Assembly: GCA_029253085.1 (NCBI GenBank)
Contig: JAQXAF010000011.1
Span: 1 to 40,324 of the forward strand
Source of the DNA: Luminiphilus sp.
Lineage (GTDB): Bacteria; Pseudomonadota; Gammaproteobacteria; Pseudomonadales; Halieaceae
DNA: 40,324 bases
Reading direction: 5' to 3'
The first letter of the stretch is position 1, and each line of letters starts with the position of its first letter. The notes below the pieces were generated by a model. That model saw only the letters and a list, made by a program, of their open reading frames with translations, was not told the DNA's origin and made no database searches. A program made the translations under genes and the position numbers. Below are positions 1-7,615 of the stretch, one piece after another.

Positions 1-168
1 GATTGCGCGAAAAACATGCTGCTTGATGGTGCTAGCGTGGAAGCTGTCGCCGCCGACTTAGGCTATGAGAATGCCGCCAATTTTCGGCGCTCCTTCCGTT
101 CGGTTAATCGCTGCTCACCAACACAGTGGATGAAAGATTTTCGCCAAGGAGCCCTAGCCGACCGTTAG
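1..168 (+). CDS. AraC-family transcriptional regulator, C-terminal fragment
   Basis: The window opens inside this gene; 55 codons remain in frame 1 before the TAG at 166-168. The residues read as the second helix-turn-helix of an AraC/XylS DNA-binding domain: a segment like LLDGASVEAVAADLGYENA followed by NFRRSFRSVNRCSPTQW, which matches the family pattern (A..LGY...S.F.R.F....G.SP..W). The N-terminal sensing domain lies outside the window, so the effector is unknown. The stop codon overlaps the stop of the convergent SDR gene by four bases, so the two genes end on each other without a terminator. Confidence 0.85.
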   Translation, partial: DCAKNMLLDGASVEAVAADLGYENAANFRRSFRSVNRCSPTQWMKDFRQGALADR

Positions 169-947
169 GAAGGCTCTGGACGGGCCTTTATCCGAAAAAA
201 CCTACGGGTCCAGACCGATTGGAATAAGGGGTCTAACCATCGGTATAAACGGCCCGACACTACGATTGACTTACCGGCTTCTGCGCCTCGAATACCATCA
301 TTAACAACGGTGTCAGCTCCGTACCAAAGCCAACGTGGCATACCGGCCTTCATGTCGGTAAGGCCAGCAGTTTCATGGAAATCGGTGTGAGTGAAACCCG
401 GGCACAGTGCGGTGACATGCACGCCCTGACCAGCTACGGTTAAATTAAGCTCCTCAGACACGGCTATTAAATAGGTCTTGCTGGGGCCGTAGTTGCAGCC
501 CCCTGACCGAGGAATTCGCCCCGCTACTGAAGCCACATTAACCACCCGACCAAATCCTCTATTCGCCATAGCGGGCACAAATCGATGACATAACTCCGTA
601 ACCGATAGCATCATAAGCTGGAAAAATGCTTGCTGCTCCGACCAGTCGCGGTCCTCCAGTAAATCTGGGCCCGCGATACCGGCATTGTTAATCAGCCAGT
701 CGATCTGAAGCGTGTTTTTATCGCAAAACTGCTCAATAAGCAGCGGCGCACTGGGTTGGGCGAGATCAGCAACCAATGTTTTCACCGTCACGTCATAATC
801 TCGCGTCAACGAATCTGCTAGAGCCTTAAGACGCTCGCCACGACGGGCCACCAACACTAAATTGAGGCCTCTTGCGGCCAACTGCCTTGCAAACTCAGTA
901 CCCAAGCCTGCTGATGCACCTGTAACCAGAGCGTAACTTTGCGTCAT
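165..947 (-). CDS. SDR-family NAD(P)-dependent oxidoreductase
   Basis: A 260-residue classical short-chain dehydrogenase/reductase. The cofactor loop TGASAGLG is at residues 9-16, NNAG at 87-90, and the catalytic Ser140, Tyr153 and Lys157 (YGPSK) are all present, so it should be an active soluble oxidoreductase. An Arg-Arg pair after the second strand (VARRGERL, 33-40) suggests preference for NADPH; this is inference. It is the last gene of a minus-strand group with the GST-like, DUF3429 and DUF3833 genes, starting 24 bases after the GST gene ends. In other gammaproteobacteria SDR and DUF3833 genes often sit together near lipid-modification genes, so a lipid or carbonyl substrate is possible but unproven. 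Confidence 0.9.
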   Translation of the reverse strand: MTQSYALVTGASAGLGTEFARQLAARGLNLVLVARRGERLKALADSLTRDYDVTVKTLVADLAQPSAPLLIEQFCDKNTLQIDWLINNAGIAGPDLLEDRDWSEQQAFFQLMMLSVTELCHRFVPAMANRGFGRVVNVASVAGRIPRSGGCNYGPSKTYLIAVSEELNLTVAGQGVHVTALCPGFTHTDFHETAGLTDMKAGMPRWLWYGADTVVNDGIRGAEAGKSIVVSGRLYRWLDPLFQSVWTRRFFRIKARPEPS

Positions 948-971
948 ATTCCCTCCCGAGCAATCAATTGG

Positions 972-1910
972 TCAATCGGGGGCATAGGGCCTCAAGCCGT
1001 AACCCGCGCGAGGAAAATGAACATGCACGACACCAAAATCCTCTGTTTGTCTTGCGATAACATAGCGCTCGGTCGTTGCAGCAACCAAACAGCCCATGAC
1101 AGGGACCTGACCATAATCAACAGGCGCCACACTAACCTGCTGATTCAAATAGTCGTGGGTTTCAGACGGAGGCAAGGGTCTAGGTTCTGACTGAGCAGCC
1201 ATTGTGAAAGCAGCCGCGGGTTCAAGTTCAAATCGCTCGCCATGACCCGGTGCCAGCATTGCGTTATACCAGCGATTGAGATTTTCGAGTGCTTCTGGCA
1301 AGGCCGCCCCGACAAGATCCATCTTAAACTTGACCGGGTGTATCGCCGCGAAATCGGCATAACCGGGACGCTCTCCGTCAAGAAACGCGCGATCTTTAAG
1401 AACTGCATCTAAGTCTGAGAAGAACGTTGAAATTACGGTGCCAGCGCGCTTTCCTGAGGGCGGCCGAATCGTCGCATCTTTCATCATGCTCTTGCGGTCT
1501 TTAAAAAATCGATAGGTTTGGCGAATTCCAAACTGACGCAACAGCGCACCCAAAATTTTCATAGGTGGCTCACTGGTGATTACCGAGAAGAAGACATCGC
1601 CCTGAGCGTGGGCGACTAACGCCTCACAGTCTTGACTCACGGAGTCGGGGTGCAACGCTGCGCGATCGGTCTCCCTAGCGATTTCCAGAGAAATTAGCGC
1701 CGTATCACAAAACAAGTCAGCACCTTGCTGCGCAACCGGTATGCGTCGGTATCCCCCTGTCAGTGGATCGAGATTGGGGCGAGGAGGCATTGGCGGCGAG
1801 ATCACCGAATGCCAAGCCAATTTTGTATGGCCAAACATCAACCGTATTTTCTCGGCGTAGGGCGACGCTTCGTAATGATGCAGGACCCATGGGTTTTCAC
1901 GATCAGTCAT
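972..1910 (-). CDS. Glutathione S-transferase-fold protein (long, 312 aa)
   Basis: The N-terminus has a thioredoxin-like GST domain: a short strand (VLHHYEASPYAEKIRLMFG, residues 9-27) with the SPYAEKIR segment typical of the glutathione site, a cis-Pro region around RRIPVAQQG and an acidic/Ser segment (CDTALISLEI) that normally binds the gamma-glutamyl end. The middle is an alpha-helical GST C-domain (about 100-220), with GYADFAAIHPV corresponding to the N-cap region of the GST core. About 80 extra residues at the C-terminus are beyond a usual GST. The start ATG has GGGAG upstream. Substrate unknown. It sits between DUF3429 and the SDR gene in the same direction. Confidence 0.8.
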   Translation of the reverse strand: MTDRENPWVLHHYEASPYAEKIRLMFGHTKLAWHSVISPPMPPRPNLDPLTGGYRRIPVAQQGADLFCDTALISLEIARETDRAALHPDSVSQDCEALVAHAQGDVFFSVITSEPPMKILGALLRQFGIRQTYRFFKDRKSMMKDATIRPPSGKRAGTVISTFFSDLDAVLKDRAFLDGERPGYADFAAIHPVKFKMDLVGAALPEALENLNRWYNAMLAPGHGERFELEPAAAFTMAAQSEPRPLPPSETHDYLNQQVSVAPVDYGQVPVMGCLVAATTERYVIARQTEDFGVVHVHFPRAGYGLRPYAPD

Positions 1911-1968
1911 TGTTGCTCCCTATGATAATTTTTCTGCATTTCGAGCCTGTCGATGCGAACCAGATAAC

Positions 1969-2406
1969 TCAGTCCAACATGACAACGTTCAGCCCAACAT
2001 ACAGCACGTGAGCGAGCACTACCCCAAGAGTCAACTGCGCGCGCATCGCAGAGTACCAATCTCGGGTCTCTTGAGTCCGCCGCTCGAACCAAAGCAACGA
2101 CAAATAACCGAGCATCAGTAAGAGCACGGCCAACACCACCTGTGCCGTTAGCACGCTCGCAACAGCAAAAACGACAATGCCGTTGCTAATGACCAGATGT
2201 CCAATTTGTTCACGATCAGGCAGACCACGAGCGTACCCCCACAAGGCGCCCGAGAGAAAGCAAAGGATTGCTAGCGAGTAAATAACGAAGCCCTGAACTG
2301 ACAATGCTCTGGGATAATCTTTTAAAAAGGCCACTCCGCCTAACAGCAAATAAAAGGGGGTGAGCCCAGCAAAGCCGAGAGCTTGCGTTGTCAATTGGGA
2401 GCGCAT
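1969..2406 (-). CDS. DUF3429 inner-membrane protein
   Basis: A 145-residue, strongly hydrophobic protein with about five membrane segments and the pattern of the DUF3429 family (LGFAGLTPFYLL near the start, then SFLSGALWGY-like segment at about residues 50-58, and a LWFERRTQ loop). Function unknown in the family. Its ATG overlaps the end of the upstream DUF3833 gene by 16 bases, so the two are translationally coupled. Downstream is the GST-fold gene, 58 bases away. Confidence 0.8.
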   Translation of the reverse strand: MRSQLTTQALGFAGLTPFYLLLGGVAFLKDYPRALSVQGFVIYSLAILCFLSGALWGYARGLPDREQIGHLVISNGIVVFAVASVLTAQVVLAVLLLMLGYLSLLWFERRTQETRDWYSAMRAQLTLGVVLAHVLYVGLNVVMLD

Positions 2407-2942
2407 TCAACCTCGGTATCGGGGTGGCGAATAATGGTGAGCAGAATCTCACCAACACCCACTCCGAATTTTGTCATTTGCGACTGATTGACAACCACAT
2501 GTTCGCTTATTCGATACATACGATCGTCGACCCTAACATCGACTGTAGTGTCCTCTAACTGAATACGCAGCGTGTAGTCCAGCAGGAAAGCACTGCCATA
2601 CCAGCGGCCTACACCCTCCCCAACGACATCGCCAGCCGTGGCAATATACGTCTGGTTGGCACCCGGCGTTAGCGTCCACACGCGCTTTTGCTCTTCACCA
2701 TCGTCGAAAATAAAGTCTTCGTCTAAGGTTCCAATGCCGTCAGTCCAACACGCGCTAATATCGGCATTGAATTGACGTATTGCACCACCCTGACGGTCTC
2801 TGACCACGCCGTGCGCGGTTAAGAAACCTGAGAAAAAATCTTCAGGCTGCAGCTGTGGGCCCAGAATCTCGTGGTCCTGCAGATCGGCAGACCCACAACC
2901 CACCAACAGCAAAAGTGTGGCGCAGCTGATGAGCCTGCACAC
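2391..2942 (-). CDS. DUF3833-family lipoprotein
   Basis: From a GTG start at 2942 the product is 183 residues beginning with a short signal and lipobox (LLLVGC, Cys16), then a soluble domain matching DUF3833: LGPQLQPEDFFSGFLTAHGV, DEDFIFDDGE, and SAFLLDYTL. Family members are periplasm-facing lipoproteins of unknown function. The frame is open further upstream to 3065, but that extension would run through two strong terminator hairpins and would destroy the lipoprotein signal, so I reject it. There is no clear ribosome binding site. The start lies 14 bases after the T-run of the second terminator, so transcription must read through the leader at 2957-3107 or start within a few bases. Confidence 0.75.
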   Translation of the reverse strand: MCRLISCATLLLLVGCGSADLQDHEILGPQLQPEDFFSGFLTAHGVVRDRQGGAIRQFNADISACWTDGIGTLDEDFIFDDGEEQKRVWTLTPGANQTYIATAGDVVGEGVGRWYGSAFLLDYTLRIQLEDTTVDVRVDDRMYRISEHVVVNQSQMTKFGVGVGEILLTIIRHPDTEVECAPN

Positions 2943-2956
2943 TGTCGCTTGGGGAG

Positions 2957-2984
2957 AAAAAAAAGCCCGGCCACATGGGCCGGG
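2957..2984 (-). terminator. Intrinsic terminator 2 (proximal to DUF3833 gene)
   Basis: Minus-strand hairpin with stem CCCGGCC (plus 2966-2972) and GGCCGGG (2978-2984), 5-base loop, followed after one C by eight T residues (plus 2964-2957). A textbook rho-independent terminator. The plus strand has no T-run, so it works on minus-strand transcripts only. Confidence 0.85.
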
Positions 2985-2987
2985 GAG

Positions 2988-3012
2988 AAAAAACCATCTG
3001 GGGGAAGATGGT
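2988..3012 (-). terminator. Intrinsic terminator 1 (tandem with the next one)
   Basis: Minus-strand hairpin with stem ACCATCT / AGATGGT (plus 3012-3006 and 2999-2993), 6-base C-rich loop, followed directly by six T residues (plus 2993-2988). It ends only three bases before the second terminator stem. Its 5' arm (CATCTT at plus 3010-3005) is also complementary to AAGATG at plus 3068-3063 in the leader. Confidence 0.75.
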
Positions 3013-3107
3013 CTAAAGCTATCGCAAGACATACTGGGACTAACCCTGTGGTCGTTCCAATGCATCTTGTACGACCCTATTTTCAGTATGGATCACACAA
3101 GATTTGG
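3013..3107 (-). promoter_or_regulatory. Structured leader RNA / possible attenuation switch or sRNA body
   Basis: Read on the minus strand, this stretch can fold as a three-way junction: outer stem CATACTG (plus 3090-3084) with CAGTATG (3036-3030), hairpin GGTCGT / ACGACC (plus 3076-3071 and 3055-3050) and a short GGG/CCC hairpin (3046-3044, 3038-3036). The loop of the second hairpin contains ACAAGAT (plus 3070-3064), which pairs with an upstream ATCTTGT (plus 3103-3097), extended by CCAA/TTGG after a 3-base bulge. The same loop can pair through AAGATG with the 5' arm of terminator 1. Competing helices ahead of two terminators fit an attenuator. I recognise no known riboswitch core. The promoter was not located. 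Confidence 0.5.
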
Positions 3108-3577
3108 TACGAACAGAAACTTAAAGCTCGCGCTAAGAGTTTCGCCCAACACCTGACTCCATAAACATTTAATTTTGATCGCCACCCACAGCCTTAAAAC
3201 ACAGGAACCAAATTTCGCTGAATGATTGCTAGCGGTTAACCATAAAGATCGAGTTCGGTGCATGCGGATTTTCCCTGACCAGGCTACGCAAAATTTTTCC
3301 CCCGCAGTTCCTAGGGGTAAACCCTAATGTAAAGGGCATATTCCTAGGCCACGCTCAGAGGTTTAAATCCTCGCCGCAAGCCAGCATCTCCTGTGAAATA
3401 ACCATCAAAAATTCCCAAGCGCTTCTGGCGTCGGTTTCTCCAGTACCAGCCCGTCAAAATTTGCTCGGACAACTATTATTCAAATTAAAAATTTTAGACT
3501 GCTTGTCACAAACTCAAAATACCAATATTTGTACCAAGTCCAATTTTCCCCTCTGCATTACAAGAGCTTATTAGCCC

Positions 3578-3632
3578 AACAGGAGAAAAAATATTAAGTA
3601 TTAGCAAGCTTTTAAAGCTTCCTGTTGCTAAT
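3578..3632. repeat. Overlapping inverted repeats upstream of rmf
   Basis: ATTAGCAA (3600-3607) pairs with TTGCTAAT (3625-3632) around a near-palindrome AAGCTTTTAAAGCTT (3606-3620). A second pair, AACAGGA (3578-3584) and TCCTGTT (3620-3626), overlaps the right arm of the first, so only one can form at a time. No T-run follows. It could be an operator region or a structured transcript; role unknown. Confidence 0.4.
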
Positions 3633-3865
3633 TAGAACCAATCAACCCTCGACAGCTGTTGTTGCTTCTGTTTTTATCTGGGTTGTGCAGACCTATGTAA
3701 ATGACTCAAAGATTTATCCTGCCAGCTGTCAACTACGGCAGCGTTATTATGGCACCGTAAGAGTTATGGCCCATTGAGGCGCACCCACTCAACACAGGCC
3801 TGCCGGCTACTCTGCTCCCATTTCCCTCATTTGCGATTGATAGACGTTGGTTCTCTGAGCCAGCG

Positions 3866-3877
3866 ATTGTTAACAAT
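3866..3877. promoter_or_regulatory. Perfect 12-bp palindrome just upstream of rmf
   Basis: ATTGTTAACAAT is a perfect dyad ending three bases before the ribosome binding site (TAGGAG, 3881-3886) of rmf. Its position suits a repressor site or 5'-UTR element. The binding protein is not known to me. Confidence 0.45.
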
Positions 3878-3894
3878 AAGTAGGAGATCAAACG

Positions 3895-4098
3895 ATGCGA
3901 AGATCTAAACGTGACATGCCTAAACGTGCTTTTGAACGCGGCTACCAAATCGGACTTTCCGGACGCTCACGTGAGACCTGCCCTCACGGCACCGGCCCCC
4001 ATAAATTGAGTTGGCTACAGGGTTGGCGCGAGGGTCGAATCGACCAATGGGAAGGCCTAACCAACATTACGGCCTGCCATAAACTGTCGGGGTTTTGA
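3895..4098 (+). CDS. rmf: Ribosome modulation factor
   Basis: A 67-residue basic protein matching RMF: the N-terminal KRD....AFERGYQIGLSGRSRETCP block and the WLQGWREGR block align with Escherichia coli RMF (RGYQAGIAGRSKEMCP, WLGGWREA). RMF binds 70S ribosomes in stationary phase or starvation, drives dimerisation into inactive 100S particles and shelters them. The product is somewhat longer at the C-terminus than the 55-residue E. coli protein. ATG with a good TAGGAG site 8 bases upstream. Transcribed alone, with a long upstream region, as expected for a growth-phase-controlled gene. Confidence 0.93.
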   Translation: MRRSKRDMPKRAFERGYQIGLSGRSRETCPHGTGPHKLSWLQGWREGRIDQWEGLTNITACHKLSGF

Positions 4099-4156
4099 CC
4101 GCCCCTCGCGATTAAGCCACCCCCAACTCTGGATCAGTCGGGGGACTTTGGGCGGT
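4098..4156 (+). terminator. Hairpin after rmf, possible terminator
   Basis: Outer arms ACCGCCC (4098-4104) and GGGCGGT (4150-4156) enclose an inner CCCCC (4120-4124) / GGGGG (4140-4144) stem. It begins at the last base of the rmf stop codon. There is no T-run after it, so it may stabilise the 3' end rather than terminate. Confidence 0.35.
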
Positions 4157-4236
4157 AAATCGCTAATTTCAAGGCTTTTGGACGTTCAAGGATGAACTCG
4201 CGACACTTGTTTTTGTCATAGAAGGACCCATATCCT

Positions 4237-5220
4237 TTGGATCCCTACGACAGAGCGATTTCCGTGACTTCGACACCACTACAACAACTTGAGCAATGGT
4301 TGTCTGGCCAGATTATTGGCCAGCACGAACTAATCCACAAATTATTGATTGCACTTTTGGCTGATGGACATCTCCTTGTTGAGGGTGCTCCAGGGCTGGC
4401 CAAGACCCGCGCAATAAAACAAATGTCCGAAGGGATCGAAGGGGGATTTCATCGCATTCAATTTACCCCCGACCTGCTTCCGGGAGATATCACAGGCACT
4501 GACATTTTTCGCCCGCAACAAGGAACCTTTGAATTTCAACAGGGACCTATTTTCAACAACCTAATACTCGCGGACGAAATTAATCGAGCGCCTGCTAAGG
4601 TCCAATCGGCGCTGCTAGAGGCCATGGCCGAGCGGCAAGTAAGCGTCGGGACGCGCACCTACCCCCTTCCCGATATGTTCCTGGTCATGGCGACCCAAAA
4701 TCCCATCGAACAAGAGGGAACCTACCCGTTACCCGAAGCTCAACTCGATCGATTTCTCATGCAGGTAAACGTGTCTTACCCAGATGCTGAGGCGGAAACA
4801 CGCATCCTCAAGTTGGCGCGCAGTGAAGCCAGCGGCACCACCCCAGCACCGCCCCAGCCACTTTCCCAGGACGCAGTCTTCAAAGCTCGCCAAGCGGTCT
4901 TATCGGTACACATGGCAGAAGCTGTTGAGGCCTACATTGTCCAGCTAGTTATTGCCACCAGAGAGCCCGGAGCTTACGACAGCGAACTCTCTGATTGGTT
5001 AGAGTTTGGGGCCAGCCCCCGGGCAACCATTGCTCTAGATCGCTGTGCTCGCGCGAATGCTTATTTACACGGACGCGACTATGTCAGTCCCGATGATGTC
5101 CAAGCAGTGGTTACCGACTGCCTCAAGCACCGCTTGATTCTGTCCTTTGAGGCAGAAGCTGCGGGGGTAACCCGTTCTCAGGTTATTAATCGGCTTCTCG
5201 AGACAGTAGCCGTAGGCTAG
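4237..5220 (+). CDS. moxR: MoxR-type AAA+ ATPase
   Basis: A 327-residue MoxR-family AAA+ protein. Walker A GAPGLAKT at residues 50-57, Walker B LILADEINRAP at 109-119, sensor-1 region ATQNP at 152-156, followed by PLPEAQLDRF, all typical. MoxR proteins act as chaperone-like ATPases that mature or insert partners, often together with von Willebrand factor A (VWA) proteins. The frame starts at a TTG with AGAAGGA (4220-4226) ten bases upstream; no in-frame ATG precedes the ATPase core, so a TTG start is likely, with a GTG nine codons on as alternative. First gene of the six-gene Bat-type operon; its stop codon overlaps the start of the DUF58 gene. Confidence 0.92.
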   Translation: MDPYDRAISVTSTPLQQLEQWLSGQIIGQHELIHKLLIALLADGHLLVEGAPGLAKTRAIKQMSEGIEGGFHRIQFTPDLLPGDITGTDIFRPQQGTFEFQQGPIFNNLILADEINRAPAKVQSALLEAMAERQVSVGTRTYPLPDMFLVMATQNPIEQEGTYPLPEAQLDRFLMQVNVSYPDAEAETRILKLARSEASGTTPAPPQPLSQDAVFKARQAVLSVHMAEAVEAYIVQLVIATREPGAYDSELSDWLEFGASPRATIALDRCARANAYLHGRDYVSPDDVQAVVTDCLKHRLILSFEAEAAGVTRSQVINRLLETVAVG

Positions 5221-6143
5221 TGGTGAAATTTCAGCCACAACAACCCAATGGCGCAGATATCGACAGCAGCACACTCATTGCTGCACGTTTTTCTGCCCGG
5301 TTCCTTGACGTCACAAAAGCGAGCCGAGCACTAGCCAATCTCGCGGGGGCGAAGCGTTCTTACCGGCGAGGCCGAGGCGTAGAATTCGATGAAGTGCGAC
5401 AGTACACCGCCGGGGATGACGTTCGAGCCATCGACTGGCGGGTGACTGCGCGGTCGGGAGAGCCCCATACCAAATTGTTTCACGAAGAGCGCGAGCGTCC
5501 TGTGCTTATCTCACTCGATCTTAGGCGGACGATGCACTTTGGCTCGCGCAACTGCTTTAAATCTGTGTTGGCGGCTCATACCGCCAGCCTACTTCTCTGG
5601 TCAGCACTTGATCGAGGCGAGCGCGTTGGAGGCATGGTGGTATCAGGTAACCGTGCAGAGGATATAAGGCCCGCCCGATCAAGACATACTGTTCTCGCTA
5701 TTATTCGTGAAATGGTCCGTTGCGATAAAAACCACGGTGATAGCGAATCTCTTGCCCTCGCTGAGCAACTCAAACAGATACAACGTATTGCGCGACCCGG
5801 CAGTGCCTTATTTCTCATCAGCGACTTCCATGACGGGTTGAACCCCGAAGTCCTGCAAACGCTGCGTCGCCTCGTACAACACGTACAGATCACGGGGGTC
5901 ATGATAAGCGATCCCCTAGAACGCAATTTACCCACAGCGGGTCGCTACGTGGTCAGCGATGCTTCAGGGCGCAGTGCTCTGGATACGGGCAATCGAAAAC
6001 TGGTGGCGCAGTTTAGCGCCGAGTTTGATGAGCATGAACAAGCCCTGCGTGAGGCCTACCAGAGTTTGCGAATACCCCTTATCCCAATAAGCACCGATCA
6101 GCTACCGCTGAACGTGCTTCAACGTTACTTTCCAGCACACTAG
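5220..6143 (+). CDS. DUF58 domain protein
   Basis: A 307-residue protein carrying the DUF58 signature RGxGxEFxxxRxYxxGDDxRxIDW at residues 51-73. DUF58 proteins are standard partners of MoxR ATPases and contain a VWA-like fold after the signature (here VLISLDLRRTM at about 95-105). Unlike many homologues it has no N-terminal membrane segments, so it is probably cytoplasmic. The GTG start shares the G of the moxR TAG stop (5218-5220); a second GTG follows at once. Downstream gene starts three bases after the stop. Confidence 0.9.
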   Translation: MVKFQPQQPNGADIDSSTLIAARFSARFLDVTKASRALANLAGAKRSYRRGRGVEFDEVRQYTAGDDVRAIDWRVTARSGEPHTKLFHEERERPVLISLDLRRTMHFGSRNCFKSVLAAHTASLLLWSALDRGERVGGMVVSGNRAEDIRPARSRHTVLAIIREMVRCDKNHGDSESLALAEQLKQIQRIARPGSALFLISDFHDGLNPEVLQTLRRLVQHVQITGVMISDPLERNLPTAGRYVVSDASGRSALDTGNRKLVAQFSAEFDEHEQALREAYQSLRIPLIPISTDQLPLNVLQRYFPAH

Positions 6144-6146
6144 GGA

Positions 6147-6620
6147 ATGATGAACACGGCCTCCTTACTTGATCAGCTGGCGCCATTACGAGAGCCCAAC
6201 GCAATAGGCTGGTGGCCGCTGGCACCGGGTTGGTGGTTAGGTTTAATCATTGTCAGCTTACTCATCGGCCTTTTGAGTAGGGCACTGGTTAAACGATGGC
6301 AAAGAAATCACTATCGTAGGCTCGCCCTGCGCCAAATCAAGGTACTTCAAACATTGGATAAGCCCACACTCGAGCAGGTCAATAAACTGCTGAAGGCGAC
6401 TGCACTGCGCACCTGGCCCAAACGCGAGGTAGCAGCATTGCACGGTGCTGAGTGGTTACAGATGCTCAGTGATAGCGCGCCAAAAGTGAATGGACGCTGG
6501 ATGCAATCTCTTGAAAAGGTTTATCGCACACCGGGCGACCCTGCATCTGAAGAACTGTTGCTAGGCGCTGCGCGCTGGATTCGCCACCACAGCCCCCGTC
6601 ACAATGAGAAAGCCATATGA
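6147..6620 (+). CDS. DUF4381 membrane protein
   Basis: A 157-residue protein with one membrane segment at about residues 28-47 (WWLGLIIVSLLIGLLSRALV) preceded by the Trp/Pro-rich IGWWPLAPGW, then a helical cytoplasmic part with the DUF4381 pattern (LALRQIKVL, LLKATALRTWPKREVAALHG, W). DUF4381 is found almost only between DUF58 and batA in MoxR-Bat operons. Either of two adjacent ATG codons (6147 or 6150) may be the start; an AGGGA lies right before. Its end overlaps batA by four bases (ATGA). Confidence 0.85.
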   Translation: MMNTASLLDQLAPLREPNAIGWWPLAPGWWLGLIIVSLLIGLLSRALVKRWQRNHYRRLALRQIKVLQTLDKPTLEQVNKLLKATALRTWPKREVAALHGAEWLQMLSDSAPKVNGRWMQSLEKVYRTPGDPASEELLLGAARWIRHHSPRHNEKAI

Positions 6621-7615
6621 TTGAGCTGGCTTATCCCGAGCTTTTCTTGTTAGCCCCTCTGCCCATCGTTATGCGCTTTCTCCGTGCTGGCAACCGCTCT
6701 GAGGAGGCGGCTTTAGAAGCGCCTTTTGCAAATCGCTGGCGGCAGCTGGCAAAAACATCATCACTGGGATTCCAAAGTAGCCCACTAAAACTTATCGTTT
6801 TGATCTTAATTTGGCTGAGCTTAGTCACTGCCGCCACGCGTCCTCAGTGGGTTGGTGAGCCTATAGAGCTGGCAAATTCCGGGCGAGATTTACTCCTTGC
6901 CATTGATCTCTCGGGCAGTATGCAGATCGAAGACATGCAGATTGGCAACAGCTTGGTATCACGAATCACCGCAGTCAAAGCTATCGCAGCTGACTTCGCA
7001 AGCCGAAGAACCGGAGACCGGGTGGGGCTCATACTCTTCGGAACTCGGGCTTATGTGCAAGCCCCTCTTACCTTCGATGTTAAAACCGTCAAGCAGTTCA
7101 TTGAAGAAGCTCAACTGGGTTTTGCGGGTGAAGACACCGCCATCGGAGATGCACTTGGACTGGCCGTCAAACGCTTACGTGAACGTCCAGCAAACTCACG
7201 AGTATTAATTTTACTCACGGATGGTCAGGACACAGCGAGCACCGTTGATCCAATGGAAGCTGCCGCTCTAGCCTCTGAAATGAATGTCAGAATATATACT
7301 ATCGGCATCAGTAGGCGCCTTGGCACTTCAAGTAATGCCTCTGGTGAGGTTGATGAAGCACTACTCACCGCCATTGCTCAAGCAACGGGTGGGCGTTATT
7401 TCCGGGCCAGAACACCTCAGGAGCTGCAAGGTGTTTATCAAGTACTCGATGAGCTAGAGCCCGTTGAACAGGAGAAATCTACATTTAGACCCATAGAATC
7501 TATGACCTGGGTGCCCGCCTCTGTGGCATTTTGGTTAGCTTTATTGTTGATTGTTCTTCGAACTTGGCCGCAACGCCGTTTGCGATCCGCTCCCAAGGAA
7601 CAACAATATGATTGA
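6617..7615 (+). CDS. batA: BatA-like VWA membrane protein
   Basis: A 332-residue protein with a membrane segment at about 57-74, a VWA domain from about 90 to 270 and a C-terminal membrane segment (about 297-316). The metal-ion site is intact: DLSGS (Asp97, Ser99, Ser101), with the later Thr/Asp elements in TAIGDALG and LLTDGQD. Topology places the VWA domain in the periplasm. Bat proteins (first named in Bacteroides for aerotolerance) are thought to form an envelope complex activated by MoxR. Starts within the DUF4381 stop and overlaps the next gene by eight bases. Confidence 0.9.
   Translation: MIELAYPELFLLAPLPIVMRFLRAGNRSEEAALEAPFANRWRQLAKTSSLGFQSSPLKLIVLILIWLSLVTAATRPQWVGEPIELANSGRDLLLAIDLSGSMQIEDMQIGNSLVSRITAVKAIAADFASRRTGDRVGLILFGTRAYVQAPLTFDVKTVKQFIEEAQLGFAGEDTAIGDALGLAVKRLRERPANSRVLILLTDGQDTASTVDPMEAAALASEMNVRIYTIGISRRLGTSSNASGEVDEALLTAIAQATGGRYFRARTPQELQGVYQVLDELEPVEQEKSTFRPIESMTWVPASVAFWLALLLIVLRTWPQRRLRSAPKEQQYD

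Larger units (their letters stand above)
3108..3894. other. 787-bp gene-free stretch upstream of rmf
   Basis: No credible open reading frame on either strand. AT-rich in the middle (about 3470-3640). It should hold the promoter of the minus-strand leader on the left and the promoter of rmf on the right; I could not assign convincing -35/-10 pairs to either. Two inverted repeats inside are listed separately. A tRNA T-arm-like GGTTTAAATCC occurs at about 3360-3370 but no tRNA fits around it. Confidence 0.6.

Noticed and set aside
2943-3065. N-terminal extension of the DUF3833 frame
   Set aside because: It would encode across two strong terminators and spoil the lipoprotein signal.
3350-3385. 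tRNA-like T-arm (GGTTTAAATCC with flanking GAG/CTC)
   Set aside because: No acceptor, D-arm or anticodon stem fits in the preceding 60 bases, and the loop differs from the usual TTC consensus.
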